Below are positions 21,910 through 32,990 of a stretch of 64,000 nt of DNA, piece after piece. The notes beneath the pieces are model-generated. The model ran no database searches, was not told the DNA's origin, and worked only from the letters and a program-made list of their open reading frames with translations. Origin of the DNA: Heterohyrax brucei (lineage: Eukaryota > Chordata > Mammalia > Hyracoidea > Procaviidae); assembly GCA_028571685.1 (NCBI GenBank), contig CM053166.1:63698111-63762110 (forward strand). The letters run 5' to 3'. Both the position numbers and the translations under genes were made by a program. Position 1 is the stretch's first letter; every line of letters starts with the position of its first letter.

Positions 21910-24475
21910 TTTTTAATTGTGATTAAGTGAAAGTATACAACCCAAATCAATGTTGCATTCCTACCTATCTGCAGCTCCTTCTGCTTTCCTTGTCTAATAA
22001 CAGCACACTCCTTTTCATTCCATACTTGTGGTATCCACTTAGCAAGTTCCTGTTTCCTCCTCTCCACCCTCTTCTTTCACATCTAGAAAGAGACCAGTAG
22101 GACAGCCTCCTATAAATGCATAGAACCATAAAGTACACACACCATATAGTAACACTGTGACCCCAGGTCCGGTCCATTCTTGTCCGAAGAGTTGACTTCA
22201 GTAGCGATTTCTGGTAAGGGGCAACAGCAGGTCTAGGGCCATGCACTCAGGGGATCCTCCAGGCTGTCGGACCAACAATTCTGGTGTTTTAGTAAAGCTC
22301 TTGATCGGCACGGCTCTTTTTCTTATACTGTCACAGGGACTCAACATTGTGTGCCCCATCACGGCAGTCTTTGGTGGTGGCCAGGCACCATCTGGTTCTC
22401 CTGGTCACATGTTGATACAGTCTCTGATTCATGTGGGTCCTTCTATATCCTGGGATCTTTTTTCTTTATGTCTGTTGTTCTCGATGATCATGTGTTCGGG
22501 ATGAGTTGGGACTATTTGGTGTACCTCAGATGCCATCTTGTTAGCTTTTAAGACTCCAGAAGCCACTCACCAATGTGAGAGGCAGAAGACTCTCTTAGCA
22601 ATAGGCTAGTTATGCCAATTGGCCTCCATGTCTCCTAACAGGATGGTCCCTAGACCCCTGCCCATGCTACTCTGTCCTTGAAATATTGAGATTAGAAAAG
22701 CTTTTAGCTTATGGTTAAGTCCAGTTAAGTTGATCTTTCTATTGTGTGCTGTCACTGCTTTCACTCAACCACATTTCTGTCAACTGTCTAATCTATGAAC
22801 AATCCTCCTGCTCCCTCCCCACCCCTGTAGCCATCAAAGAGTCTTTTCTTCTCTACATATATCTATTTTTAAGTCCTTACAGCTGGGGTCTTTATCACTG
22901 CATACTGTTCTAGTTTGTTTACCATTCATCGGATGATGGGCATCTAGGTTGATACCATCTTTTTGCTATTGTAGACTGTGCTGCAATAAACATTTGTGTA
23001 CATGGATCTGTTTGCATGACAGCTTTTGTTTCTGTAGGGTATATTCCAAGCAGTGGGTTTATTGGATCAAATGGTATCTCTATTTCCAGCTTTTTAAAGA
23101 AGTGCCAAATTGCTTTCCAAAGTGGTTGTACCATTTTGCAATCTCACCAGAAGTGGAGAGTTCTGATCCCTCCACAACCTCTCCAGCATTTGTTGTTTTG
23201 TGTTTTTCGGTTTATGGCCAACTTTGTTGGGGTGAGATCATATCTCATTGCAGTTTTGATTTGGATTTCTCTGAGAGCTAACGACTGTGAGCATCTCCTC
23301 ATGTATATTTTGGCTGCCTGATGTCATCTTTGGTGAAGTATTGGTCTATCTCCTTTGTCCGTCACTTAATTGGGTTATTTACCTTTTTCTTAAGGATATT
23401 TGCAATACCATATAGATTATGAAAATCAGACGTCAGTCTGACATGCAGTTGCCAAATATTATTTCCATCCTGTAGGTTGTCTTTAAACCCTTTGTATAAA
23501 GTCTCTGGATGAGCAAAAGTGTTTTATTCTTAGTAGTTCCCATTTATCTATTTTCTCTTCTGTTTATCATGCTTTGTCAGATTTTGAAGTCTATCTAAGA
23601 TGCATACATATTAGAACTTCCATTATTGACCTATTTTTTTCTTGCATGATCTTTATCACTCTAGGTTTGATACATTTTTAGTTAGTTTTTGTGTAAAAAG
23701 TGAGATATGAGTCTTGTTTCAATTTTTTTGCAGATGCATGTCCAATTCTGCCAGCACCATTTATTAAAGTGATTGTTTTTAACCAGTTAACAATCTTAGA
23801 GCTTATGTGGAGTATCAACTGTTCATAGGAGGATGGTGGCATCTCTGGGGTCTCAACTCTGTTCCATTGGTCTGTTTGTCTCTTTTTGTACCTGTACCAC
23901 GCTGTTTTGACTACTGTGGAGGTGTAATAGGTTTTGAGGTCGGGCAAGGTAAGGCTTCCCACTCTGTTCCTCTTCAGTACTGCTTTGCGTGTCCAGGATT
24001 TCTTCCATTTCCAAACAAAGTTGGAGATTTGTTTCTCCATCTCATTTGAAAATGTCACTGGAATTTATATTGGCATTGCATCATATCTGTAGATGGCTTT
24101 GTGGCATCATATCTGTAGATTGCTTTGTGTAAAATAGACATTTTCACAATGTTAAGTCTTCCTATCCATGAGCAGGGTAGGTTTCTCCATTTATGTAAGT
24201 CTCAGTTTCTTGCAGTAAGGTCTTGTAGTTCCCTTGTATAGGTCTCTTAGTTCTCTAGTTAGATTTATTCCTGGGTAGTTTACCCTCTTGGGGCTATAGT
24301 AAATGGTACTGATTTGATTATTTCATCTTGCATGATCTCTTTGTTGGTATAAAGGAATCCTACTAACTTACTTATGTTTGTCTTATATCCTGATAATTTG
24401 CTGAACTCTTCTTTTAGTTTGAATAGTTCACTTATGCAGCCTTTATGATTCTCTACATATACAATCCTATCTGCA
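21910..24475 (-). mobile_element. Intermediate-age L1: 3' UTR and ORF2 C-terminus
   Basis: The poly(A) side lies at 21906 (plus strand CTTTTTTTTAATTGTG). The 3' UTR runs to about 22910, then ORF2 C-terminal coding follows: EIPFDPINPLLGIYPTETKA near 23085 and FSNEMEKQISNFVWKWKKSW near 24040. It breaks at 24462-24475, where an inverted L1 begins, and resumes at 28382. The left flank is the RTE target duplication shared with 42736-42750. Several frames of 70-126 codons remain open but are shifted against each other. Confidence 0.85.
22919..24475 (-). pseudogene. L1 ORF2 C-terminal pseudogene
   Basis: The C-terminal third of ORF2p has a loosely defined role in RNA binding. It shows MFIAAQSTIAKRWYQPRCPS and DEW near 22930-23000, and RVGSLTLPDLKTYYTSTVVK with TAWYRYKKRQTDQWNRVETP at 23800-23980. 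The text is aligned with the more complete young copy at 51304-51636. Frames change near 23110, 23680 and 24280. Confidence 0.8.
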
Positions 24476-25579
24476 GTGGGACGGAGCCTACACGGTATAC
24501 TAGACACACATCTCCTTAATTCCCTCTGAAAACTAAGGGCTAGATTGGTAATTGAATGCAGCTTTCTGGACACCCAGTGGGCCCTAGGACACAGTATAGG
24601 GCTGTAGGATTGGACTATATGCCACTAAATGGGAAACTTTCTTACTGAGCCCCTCTCCAGCCAGGTATCCCCTTGTGTGGACTGAAGGTACTGGCACTTT
24701 TAATTCTTTTTTTCTTTTTGTTGGCCAGTAGGTGGAGGATGGGCATGAGCCAGCAGATATGCGAAGCAGCAGTGCTGAAGTGAACAGTGTGTGCCACAGC
24801 AGAGAGACACTGTGTAGGATAGCCACATTTTGAGAGCTCAGCAGGAGACTGAGGGCACAACAGCACCTCCACCGTCTGTTTTCTGAGCTCCACTGTAGAT
24901 TCTGCTGTCTCACGGCAGGAGGGGCAGGTTGACCTGGATGCTGTCTTGGTCAGCTGGGAGGTAGAGTCACCAAACCAGAGGATTTAGCAGAGGCTAAATC
25001 CCAGGCTAGGAGGCTATGCCAGTATGGAGAGTGCCTTTTCAGCAGAAAGGATGTTTTTAGCACAGTGTTGCCTTACAGATAGGGTCTGGCAGAGGATGGC
25101 AAGAGGACAGATGTCACTCCCCACTTTGAACTACATCATAGCATCTGTGGACTGCTGAAGAGGTGCTTCCGTCGTCAACCAGCAGGTCAGGGCTGCCTCA
25201 GCTGGTGGCCTGACTGACTTTGGAAGCTGTTAGATAGCTTTCAGCTTTTAAAAATAAGACTGGACTGCCTGGAGAAATAATTACTGTGCAGCATAATGGC
25301 ATCTCTTCCATCCTTTACTGACTGATATCATAGGGTCAGTTGACAGCCTCCCAGTGGCTCCATAAGTGGAACTGTGTCTTTGCCAGCCAGGAGGTGGAGC
25401 CTGCCACCCCAGAGAGTCCACTGGGGCCAGTCACTAGAGTACACAGAGACAGTTTCTGACCAACTCCCTTCTCAGAACTACACCTCAGCTCCTATTGAGG
25501 CAACACCAGAGAAAATAAGAGCCTCTATATGACCTATAGGCAACAGATTACCACCAGGCATTTAAAGAAACAACTCAGT
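24476..25579 (+). promoter_or_regulatory. L1 5' UTR of the inverted copy
   Basis: It aligns, reversed, with the 5' UTR at 31893-32990. The phrases CTAGACACACATCTCCTTAA, GCCACTAAATGGGAAACTTT and CCACTGTAGATTCTGCTG recur on the opposite strand there. The first ~20 bases are degraded relative to the L1 start motif. No frame of note. Confidence 0.65.
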
Positions 25580-26469
25580 ATGGCTGCAGAAAACTCCCAA
25601 AACAATCAAAAAAAATTCCAGGTGAAGAAGCCTTTCTGAAACTATCAGAGCTTCAGTACAAAAGAATTATAGAGAGAGCCCTCATAGAAATTAAACAAAA
25701 TCAAGTAGAGCAAAATGAAATATTAAGCAAGCTATTCAAACTGATGGAACATCAACAATCTGAAATCCAGCAGATAAATAACAAAATTACAGAAACAGAC
25801 AATTCAATTTAAAGCCAAAAGAGCAGAATTGAAGAACCGGAAGTAAGATTTGCTGACCTTGAAGTTAGAGAAACTGACACCAGGATTTATGAGGAAAACT
25901 CAGAGAAAAGAAAGAAGAAAAATGGAGACACATTAAGAAACATGTGCGACCCTATCCAGAGGAATGATCATGATTAATTGGAGTTCCTGAACAGAGAGAA
26001 ATAGCTGAAAACAGACAGTCTTGTTGAGTTGTTAACAGAAAACTTCCCTGAAATGATGAAAGAAGAGAACATAGATATCCAGGACATGTATCAAATGCCA
26101 CAAAAACCAGGCCCCAGAAGAAAGACACTAAGATCTATTATAATCAAATGTAGTAACATGAAACAGAGTAGCTTAGAGGCAGCAAGGCTCAAAGCAAAGC
26201 TAACATTCAAAGGGAAGCCCTGTAAGCTTTCGTCTGACATCTTGGCAGAAATGATGTCAGCAAGGAAACAGTGGGATGACACATTCAAATCCTTGAAGGA
26301 GCAAAACTTGCAGTCAACAGTTATATATCCTGCAAAACTGTCTTTCAAATACAAGGATAAAATTAACACATTCACAGATAAACAAAAGTTTTGAGACTTT
26401 GTAAAAACCAATCCAAAACTTCAAGAAACACTGGAAGAAGCTCTCTGCTTAGAAAAACAAAATCATTAA
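25580..26469 (+). pseudogene. L1 ORF1 pseudogene (inverted copy)
   Basis: It starts MAAENSQNNQ at 25580 and ends near 26469 (EEALCLEKQNH then stop). The coiled-coil part around 25700-25800 has an in-frame stop. The C-terminal part is open at 26029-26394: LTENFPEMMKEENIDIQDMY, GPRRKTLRSIIIKCSNMKQ and KAKLTFKGKPCKLSSDILAE, then QSTVIYPAKLSFKYKDKI. A TGA after TDKQKF ends that frame. A frameshift near 26395 separates the last codons. Confidence 0.8.
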
Positions 26470-26771
26470 GAGTATACTTAAGAAGGCAACAGAGGACACA
26501 ACATCCAGAAACCTACTCAGATAGGGTAGGCACAAAGCTCAATCAAAGCTATAATATTAAAAGAAAGGGACCAGTGAGCGTATCATGAAAACTATGACAC
26601 CATCACATTAAAAAGAAGGATATACTACAGTCATTATATTTCTTTCAGATGGAGAGGAAGTTAAAAAGATACGTAGAAGTTAAAATTGGGTTTAAACTTA
26701 GAATATGAAATGGGATCACAGGGGCAGCCATAAAGCCCGAGAACTATGGAACATATCAAAACAAGAAACAT

Positions 26772-27220
26772 TGAGTCTCACTGGCAACACAAGAATAATA
26801 AGGTGTCATCCTGAGAACTCCACTAAGAGACCACAATTCATGGTCCAGGACCTCAGAGTTTCCTTGGGAGCATGGCCCCTGGTCCTGATGCTGCCTCTGT
26901 CCATAAATCATTACTGAGGTCAACTCTTCAGACAGGAATGGATTGCACTCAGTGACACAGAGTGACCGTATTGTGTGTGCACTTTATGGTTCTGTGTATC
27001 TATAGAATGTTATCCTGCTGGCCTCTTACAAGAGGCAGGGAGAGGGTCGAGAGGAGGGGACAGGACACTGTTAGGAGTATATGACATATATAGAACGGAT
27101 AGGAGGAGTGTGCTGTCACCGGGCAGGGAGAGCAGTGGGAGCTGCACATAGGCAGCCATGCAAATTTATATTGGATTGTACACTTTCTTTCAATCACAAT
27201 AAATTAAACAAAAAAAGTTA
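26772..27220 (+). mobile_element. 5'-truncated L1 3' UTR nested in the inverted L1
   Basis: It starts with the CACTGGCAACACAAGAATAA block of the L1 3' UTR and ends in CACAATAAATTAAACAAAAAAAG, an AATAAA signal plus poly(A). The host phrase AACAAGAAACAT continues after it as ACATAATACAGG, so a short duplication (at least ACAT) flanks it. It is the innermost level of the stack. Confidence 0.8.
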
Positions 27221-27354
27221 CATAATACAGGAGTCTCAACAAACACAAAACCAACACTGAAAAAGATGAAAAGTCAACCCATAAAGAAGAATGACCCAGA
27301 ATAGAATATTAAGAGCAACATAGAAAACATCAACACAAAAGTAAATGCATCAAA

Positions 27355-28381
27355 GTGACAGCACTAAACACATACCTATCAATAATTACCCTGAATATAA
27401 ATGGACTGAACACTCCAATAAAAAGACAACAAGTGGCATCTTGGATCAAAAGACATGACCCATTTATATGTTGCTTACAAGAAACACACCACAGACTTAA
27501 AGATACGAACAAAGTGAAAATTAAAGGGTAGAATAATATATAGCAAGCTAACAATATAAAAAGAGGAGCAGGTGTGGCAATATGCATCTCAGATAAAATA
27601 GATTTTAATGTAAAGTCTACCAACGTGGACAAGGATGTTGACTATTTATTGCTGAAAGATTCAATACACAAGCAAGACTTAACAATATTAAATATTTGTA
27701 CACCCAATACTACAACACCTAAACACAAATTGAACAAACACGGAACACACTGAAAAATGAGACAGATCACTCCACAATAATAATGGGAGACTTCAACATT
27801 CCACTTTCAGTAATGGACAGATAATCTAGAAAAAAGCTCAGTAAAGACACAGAAGATCTTTTTACAACAAGTAACCAATTAGGTCTCAGCGACATATGCA
27901 GAACTTTTTATCCATCAATAGATAAGTACACCTTCTTCTCCAATGCACATGGAACATTTCCCAGAATAAACCATGGGTTAGTACATAAAGCAAATCTCAA
28001 AAAAATCCAAACCATTGAATTATTGCAAAGCATCTTCTCAGACCATAAAGCCATAAAATTTGAAATCAACAGCAGAAAAAACATAGATAGAAATTGGAGC
28101 TCAGGGAAACTGAACAACGGATTCAAATGAGAATGAAAACACATCTTACCAGAACCTATGGGATACAGCAAAAGCAGTTCTCAGAGGTCAATTTATCTCT
28201 ATAAATGCACATATCCAGATGGAAGAAAGGAACCAAACCAAACATTTAACCCTACAGCTTGAACAAGTAGAAAGAGAGCAACAGTGGAACCCTCAGGCAC
28301 CGGAAGAAAACAGATCATAAACATTAGAGCAGATGTAAATGAATTGGAAAATAGAAGAACAATTGAAAAAAATGGCAAAGC
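27355..28381 (+). pseudogene. L1 ORF2 pseudogene, endonuclease and linker only
   Basis: The expected start codon is GTG at 27355 instead of ATG (compare the reverse complement at 30544). Endonuclease blocks follow: the PSICCLQETHL-like block near 27460, GDFNIPLSVMDR near 27790, and SDHKAIKFEINSRKN near 28040. The DNA then jumps near 28120 (about 20-70 codons are missing relative to sister copies) and continues with the linker ([18 protein letters not shown]-like text) until the breakpoint at 28381. Multiple stops. Confidence 0.75.
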
Positions 28382-28398
28382 CAATCATATCTTCACAA

Positions 28399-30544
28399 AT
28401 AGGGAGATTTTTTCTTCTTTGCTGATGTGGATGTCTTTTATTTCTTTATCTTGTCTAATTGCTCTGACCAGAACTTCTAGTAATTGTTGAATAGAAGTGC
28501 TAAGAGTGGGCATCCTTTTCTAGTTCCCATTTTCAAGAGGAATTCTCTCAGTCTGTCTCCATTCAGAATGATGTACACAGTTGGCTTTGCATAACCAGTC
28601 AGCCCAGTGCCATCAAGTCGGATCTGACCTGTGGCGACCCTAGAGGCCAGAGTAGAACTGCCCAGATGCCCCTTATTGTGTTGAGGAATTTGCCTTCTAT
28701 TGCTATTTTGCTGAGAGTTTTTAGCAGGAATGGGTGTTGGACCTTATCAAATGCCTTTTCTGCATCAATTGACAAAATCAGGTAATTCTTATCCTTTGTG
28801 CTATTTATGTGGTTGATCACATTAATTGTTTTTCTGGTGTTAAACCAGTATGAATCTACTTTGGTTGTGATGAATTATTTTTTTGATATATTGTTGAACT
28901 CTATTGGCAAGGATTTTGTTGAAGATTTTTGCATCTAGGTTCATGAATGACACTGGTCTGTAGTTTTCCTTTTTTGTGGGACCTTTTCCTGGCCTTGATA
29001 TCAAGGTCATGTTGGCTTCATAGAATGAATTTGGGAGTATTCTATCCCTTTCTATGCTATGGAATAGTCTCAGTAGTATTGGAGCTAACTCTTCTCTAAA
29101 AGCTTGGTAGAATTCCTCAATGAAACCATCTGGGCCAGGGCTTTTGTTGGTTGGTAGTTTTTGATGATATTTTCAATCTCTTCCTTTGTGATGGGTTTAT
29201 TAAGTTGTTCTACTACTCCTTGTGATAATTTTGGTAGGTGACATGAATTTAGGACTTTGTTCATTTACTCTATGTTTTCAAATCTGTTACAGTATGGTGT
29301 TTCATAGTATTCTGTTAGGATACTTTTTGATTTCATTTGGGTCCATTGTGACATCTACATCTCAGTTCTTATTGGAGTTTTCTGTTTGTGCTCCTGTTTT
29401 TCTTTAGTAAGTTTAGCCAGTGGTTTGTCAATTTTGTTGATCTTTTCAAAAAACCAGCTTTTGGTTTTGTTAGTCTTATCAGTTGTTCTATTCTCTAATT
29501 CATTTAGTTTTGCTTTAATCTCTATGATATCTTTTCTTCTGGTGTCTGAGGGGTTCCTCTGTTGCTCTCATTCTACTTGTTCAAGCTATAAGGTTAATTC
29601 TTTGGTTTGGGTCCTTTCTTTATTTCAGATGTGTGCATCTATAGAGATAAATTGACTTCTGAGCATTGCTTTTACTGTATCCCATAGGTTCTGGTAGGAT
29701 GTGTTTTCATTCTAATTTGAGTCTATACATTTCTTTATTTCATCCTTGATTTTTTGCATAACCCATGGATTTTTGAGCAAGGTGTTTTTAAGTTTCCATG
29801 AGTTCCAATTTCTGTCTCTATTTTTTCTGCTGTAGATTTTGACTTTTATGGATTTATGGTCTGAAAAAATGATTTGCAGTAATTCAATAGTTTGGACTTT
29901 TTTGAGGTTTGCTTTATGTCCTAGCACATGGTCTATTATGGAAAATGTTCCATGTGCATTGGAGACAAAGGGATACTTATCTGTTGATGTATAAAAGTTC
30001 TGTATTTGTTGATGAGGTCTAATTGGTTAATTGTCACACCAAGATTCTCTGTGTCTTTACTGAGCTTTTTTCTAGGTGATCTGTCCATTACTGAAAGTGG
30101 AGCATTGAAGTCTCCCACTATTATTGTGGAGTGATCTGTCTCATTTTTCAGTGTGTTCAGTGTTTGTTTGATGTATTTAGGTGCTGTAGTATTGGGTGCA
30201 TAAATACTTAATATTGTTACGTCTTGCTTGTGTATTGAATCTTTCAGCAATAAATAATGAACACCCTTGTCCATGATGATGGATTTTACATTAAAATCTA
30301 TTTTATCTGAGATGTGTATTGCCATACCTGCTCTTCTTTATATATTGTTAGCTTGCTACATATTATTCCACACTTTAATTTTCACTTTGTTCATATCTTT
30401 AAGTCTATGGTGTATTTCTTGTAAACAACAGATGAACAGGTCGTGTCTTTTGATCCAAGTTGTCACTTGTTGTCTTTTTATTGGAGTGTTCAGTCCATTT
30501 ACAGTCAGAGTAATTATTGATAGGTGTGTGTTTAGTGCTGTCAT
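28399..30544 (-). pseudogene. L1 ORF2 pseudogene, endonuclease to reverse transcriptase
   Basis: The start codon is at 30544-30542 (MTALNTHLSIITLTVNGLNT). The endonuclease carries ICCLQEIHHRLKD near 30450 and IIVGDFNAPLSVMDRSP near 30120. The reverse transcriptase shows [20 protein letters not shown] at about 28730-28790. A SINE scrap (28594-28662) interrupts the fingers/palm part. The catalytic FADD block should lie near 28399; the text there (plus strand ACAAATAGGGAGATT) has lost it through indels. Frames of 60-130 codons are shifted against each other. Confidence 0.8.
28594..28662 (-). mobile_element. Truncated SINE in L1 reverse transcriptase
   Basis: About 70 bases (plus-strand GCCATCAAGTCGGATCTGAC and GAGTAGAACTGCCC) are the reverse of the AfroSINE 3' half. 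The L1 phrase CTTTGCATA...AGATGCCCC is split. No clear target duplication. Confidence 0.7.
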
Positions 30545-30984
30545 TTTGATGCATTTATTTATGTGTTGATGTTTTCTATGTTGCTCTTGATATTCTGTTG
30601 TGGGTCATTCTTTATGGGTTGACTTTTCACCTGTTTCAGTGTTGGTTTTGTGTTTTTCAAGACTTGTGTATTACATTTCTTGTTTTGATATGTTGCATTG
30701 TTGTGTTTTGCACCTACTCCATGATCCCCCTTAATATTCTGAGTTTAAACCTAATTTTAACTTCCACATATATTTTTAGCTTCCTCTCCATGTGAAAGGA
30801 CGATAACTATTGTTATCGTCTTTTTACCGTCTTTTTACTGTGATTGTGGCATAGTTTTCATGATATGATCCCTGGTTCCCTTCTTTAAATGTTATAGCTT
30901 TGATTGAACTTTGTGCCTTCCCTAACTGAGCAGGTTTCTGGATGTTGTGTCCTGTATTTCCTCCTTAAATATATACTCAGTGGT

Positions 30985-31892
30985 TTTGTATTGCTAAGTG
31001 AAGAGCTTCTTTCATTATTTCTTGTAGTTTTGGTTTGGTTTTTACAATATCTCTAAGCTTCTGTTTATCTGAGAATGTCTTAATTTCATCTTCATATTTC
31101 AAAGACAGTTTTGCAGGATATATAATTGTTGATTGGAAATTTTTCTCCTTCTAGGCATTGAATGTGTCATCTCACTGCCTCTTGCTTACATCGTTTCTGC
31201 TGAGAAGTCAGTGGAAAGCCTACAGGGATTTTCTCTGAGTGTTAGCTTTGCTTTGAGTTTCGCTGCCTTTAGGAGTTTCTGCTTATGTTAATATGTCTTG
31301 GTGTCTTTCTTTTGGGGTCTGGTTTTTGTGGCATTCAATACATGTCTTGGATATCTATGTTCTCTTCTTTCATAATTTCAGGGAAGTTTTCTGTCAGCAA
31401 CTCAACAACAACACTCTCTGTGTTTTCAGCTATCTCTGCCTGTTCAGGAACTTGAATTAATCATAGATTATTCCTTTTGATAGTCCCACATGTTTCTTAA
31501 TGCTTCTTCATTTTTCTTATTTCTTTTCTCTGATTTCTCCTCATAAATGCTGGTATTAGTTTCTCTATCCTCAAGGTCAGTAAGTCTGGCTTCCAGTTCC
31601 TCGATTCATCTCTTTTGGCTTTGAATTGAGTTCTCTAATACTGCAATTTTTTTTATTAATCTGCTGGATCCGACTCAACGGCACTTGGCTTTGGCTGCTG
31701 GATTTCAGATTGTCGATGTTCCATCAGTTCAAATAGCTTGCTTTATGATTCTTGGCTGGCTGCTTGATTTTGTTTAATCTCTGAGAGGGCTCTCTATATA
31801 ATTCTTTTGTACTCAACCTCTGATAGTTTAAGAAAAGCTTCTGCACCTGACACATTTTTTGATTTTTTGATTTTCAGAGTTTACTGGAGCCA
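30985..31892 (-). pseudogene. L1 ORF1 pseudogene (intermediate L1)
   Basis: The start is expected at 31892-31890 (plus-strand CAT in GGAGCCATAGTGG). The text parallels the plus-strand ORF1 at 25580-26469, for example plus-strand AATTTCAGGGAAGTTTTCTG near 31375 for the ENFPE block. The coiled-coil part is split by a 25-bp SINE scrap (31670-31694). There are many frameshifts and no frame longer than 60 codons. Confidence 0.7.
31670..31694 (+). mobile_element. 25-bp SINE tail insertion with target duplication
   Basis: Only CCGACTCAACGGCACTTGGC and five more bases are inserted, between two copies of CTGCTGGAT (31661-31669 and 31695-31703). It is the last 25 bases of the TTGGC-type SINE, without poly(A). 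Confidence 0.75.
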
Positions 31893-32990
31893 TAGTGGAC
31901 TGTTTATTTAAATGCTTAGCAATGGTCTGTTAACTTCAGGCCATGTATAGCCTGTTTAGTTTCTCTGGCATTTTCTCAACAGAAGCTGAGGTGTAGTTCT
32001 GAGAAGGGAGTTGGTCAGCACCTGCCTCTGTGTACTCTAGTGACTGGCCCCACTGGACTCTCTGGGATGGCAAGCTCTGCCTCCTGGCTGGCAAAGACAC
32101 AGCCCTCCTTTTGGACTCACTGGGGAGCCGTCAGCCAACCCTATGATGTCAGTCAATAGAGGATGGATGAGATACTGTTGGGCTGCTCAGCAGTTATTTC
32201 TCCAGGTAGTCTTATTTTAAAAAGCCAAAATCTATCTGACAGTTTCCAAAATCATTCAAGCCTTGAGGTATAGTAGGCCCCACCTTCAGGCTGATAACAG
32301 AGGCACCTCGTTGTCCATCCCCAGATGCTATGATATAGTTCAAAGTAGAGAGGGGCTATGGCCCTGCTGTCATTCTCCACCGAGCCCTATCTGTAAGTCA
32401 ATACTGTGCTAACCACAGACTTTCTGCTGGAAAAGTGCTCCCTGGACTGGCACTGCCTCCCAGCCTGCAAATTAGTACCTCCTGAGGCCTCTGGTTGTAT
32501 AACTACACCTCCCAGTTGACCAAGATGGTGTTCCATTCATGCTGCCCCTCCTGCCTCAAAACAGCAGAATCTATGGTGGAGTTCAAAAAAGAGAGGGTGG
32601 AGGGTCTGTGGTGCTGTCTGTCCATCACTGGGTTCTCAAAACATGGCTATCCCACATTCTGTCTCTCCACTGAGCCTCACGCTGTGCACTTCACCACTGC
32701 AGCTCAGTGTATCTGCTGGCTCATGCCTATGCCCTGCCTGCTGTCCAACAAATGGGGAGAAAAAAAACAGTACCTGGAGTCCACCCAAGTGGTGAGTCAG
32801 CAGAAGTGGGGCTCAGTGAGGGAAAGTTTCCCATTTAGTGGCATGTAGTCCAATCTTAGAACTCTATGCTGTGTCCTAGGTCTCACTGGGTGTCTAGAAT
32901 ACTCCATTCAATTATCAATCCAGGCCTTAGTTTTCAGAGGGAATCAAGGAGACGTGTGTCTAGTCCACTATCTTGGATCTGCCCCCTCCT
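31893..32990 (-). promoter_or_regulatory. L1 5' UTR (intermediate L1)
   Basis: It aligns with 24476-25579 (reverse) and with 41337-42735. The start motif appears on the plus strand as CTATCTTGGATCTGCCCCC at 32970-32987, a diverged YY1-type site. It would have driven L1 transcription. Frames of 60-117 codons on the plus strand are antisense and not conserved. Confidence 0.65.

Larger units (their letters stand above)
24476..28381 (+). mobile_element. Inverted L1 lacking its 3' third, inserted in the intermediate L1
   Basis: The plus strand runs 5' UTR (from 24476, parallel to the reverse complement of 31900-32990), ORF1 (25580-26469), then the ORF2 endonuclease and linker (27355-28381). It stops inside the ORF2 linker with no 3' UTR and no clear poly(A). 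The host L1 text is interrupted between 24462-24475 (CAATCCTATCTGCA) and 28382-28395 (CAATCATATCTTCA), 12 of 14 bases alike, which looks like a target duplication. A second L1 3' end (26772-27220) lies inside it. Confidence 0.8.
28382..32990 (-). mobile_element. Intermediate-age L1: reverse transcriptase to 5' end
   Basis: This is the direct continuation of 21910-24475. Reading the minus strand downward from 32990 gives the 5' UTR (31893-32990), ORF1 (about 30985-31892), ORF2 (start 30544) through the endonuclease and reverse transcriptase. The 5' end shows plus-strand CCACTATCTTGGATCTGCC. The flank beyond 32990 is an old L1 ORF2 fragment, not the RTE, so this L1 does not share the RTE target duplication at its 5' side. 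That contradiction is discussed as a rearrangement. Confidence 0.8.
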
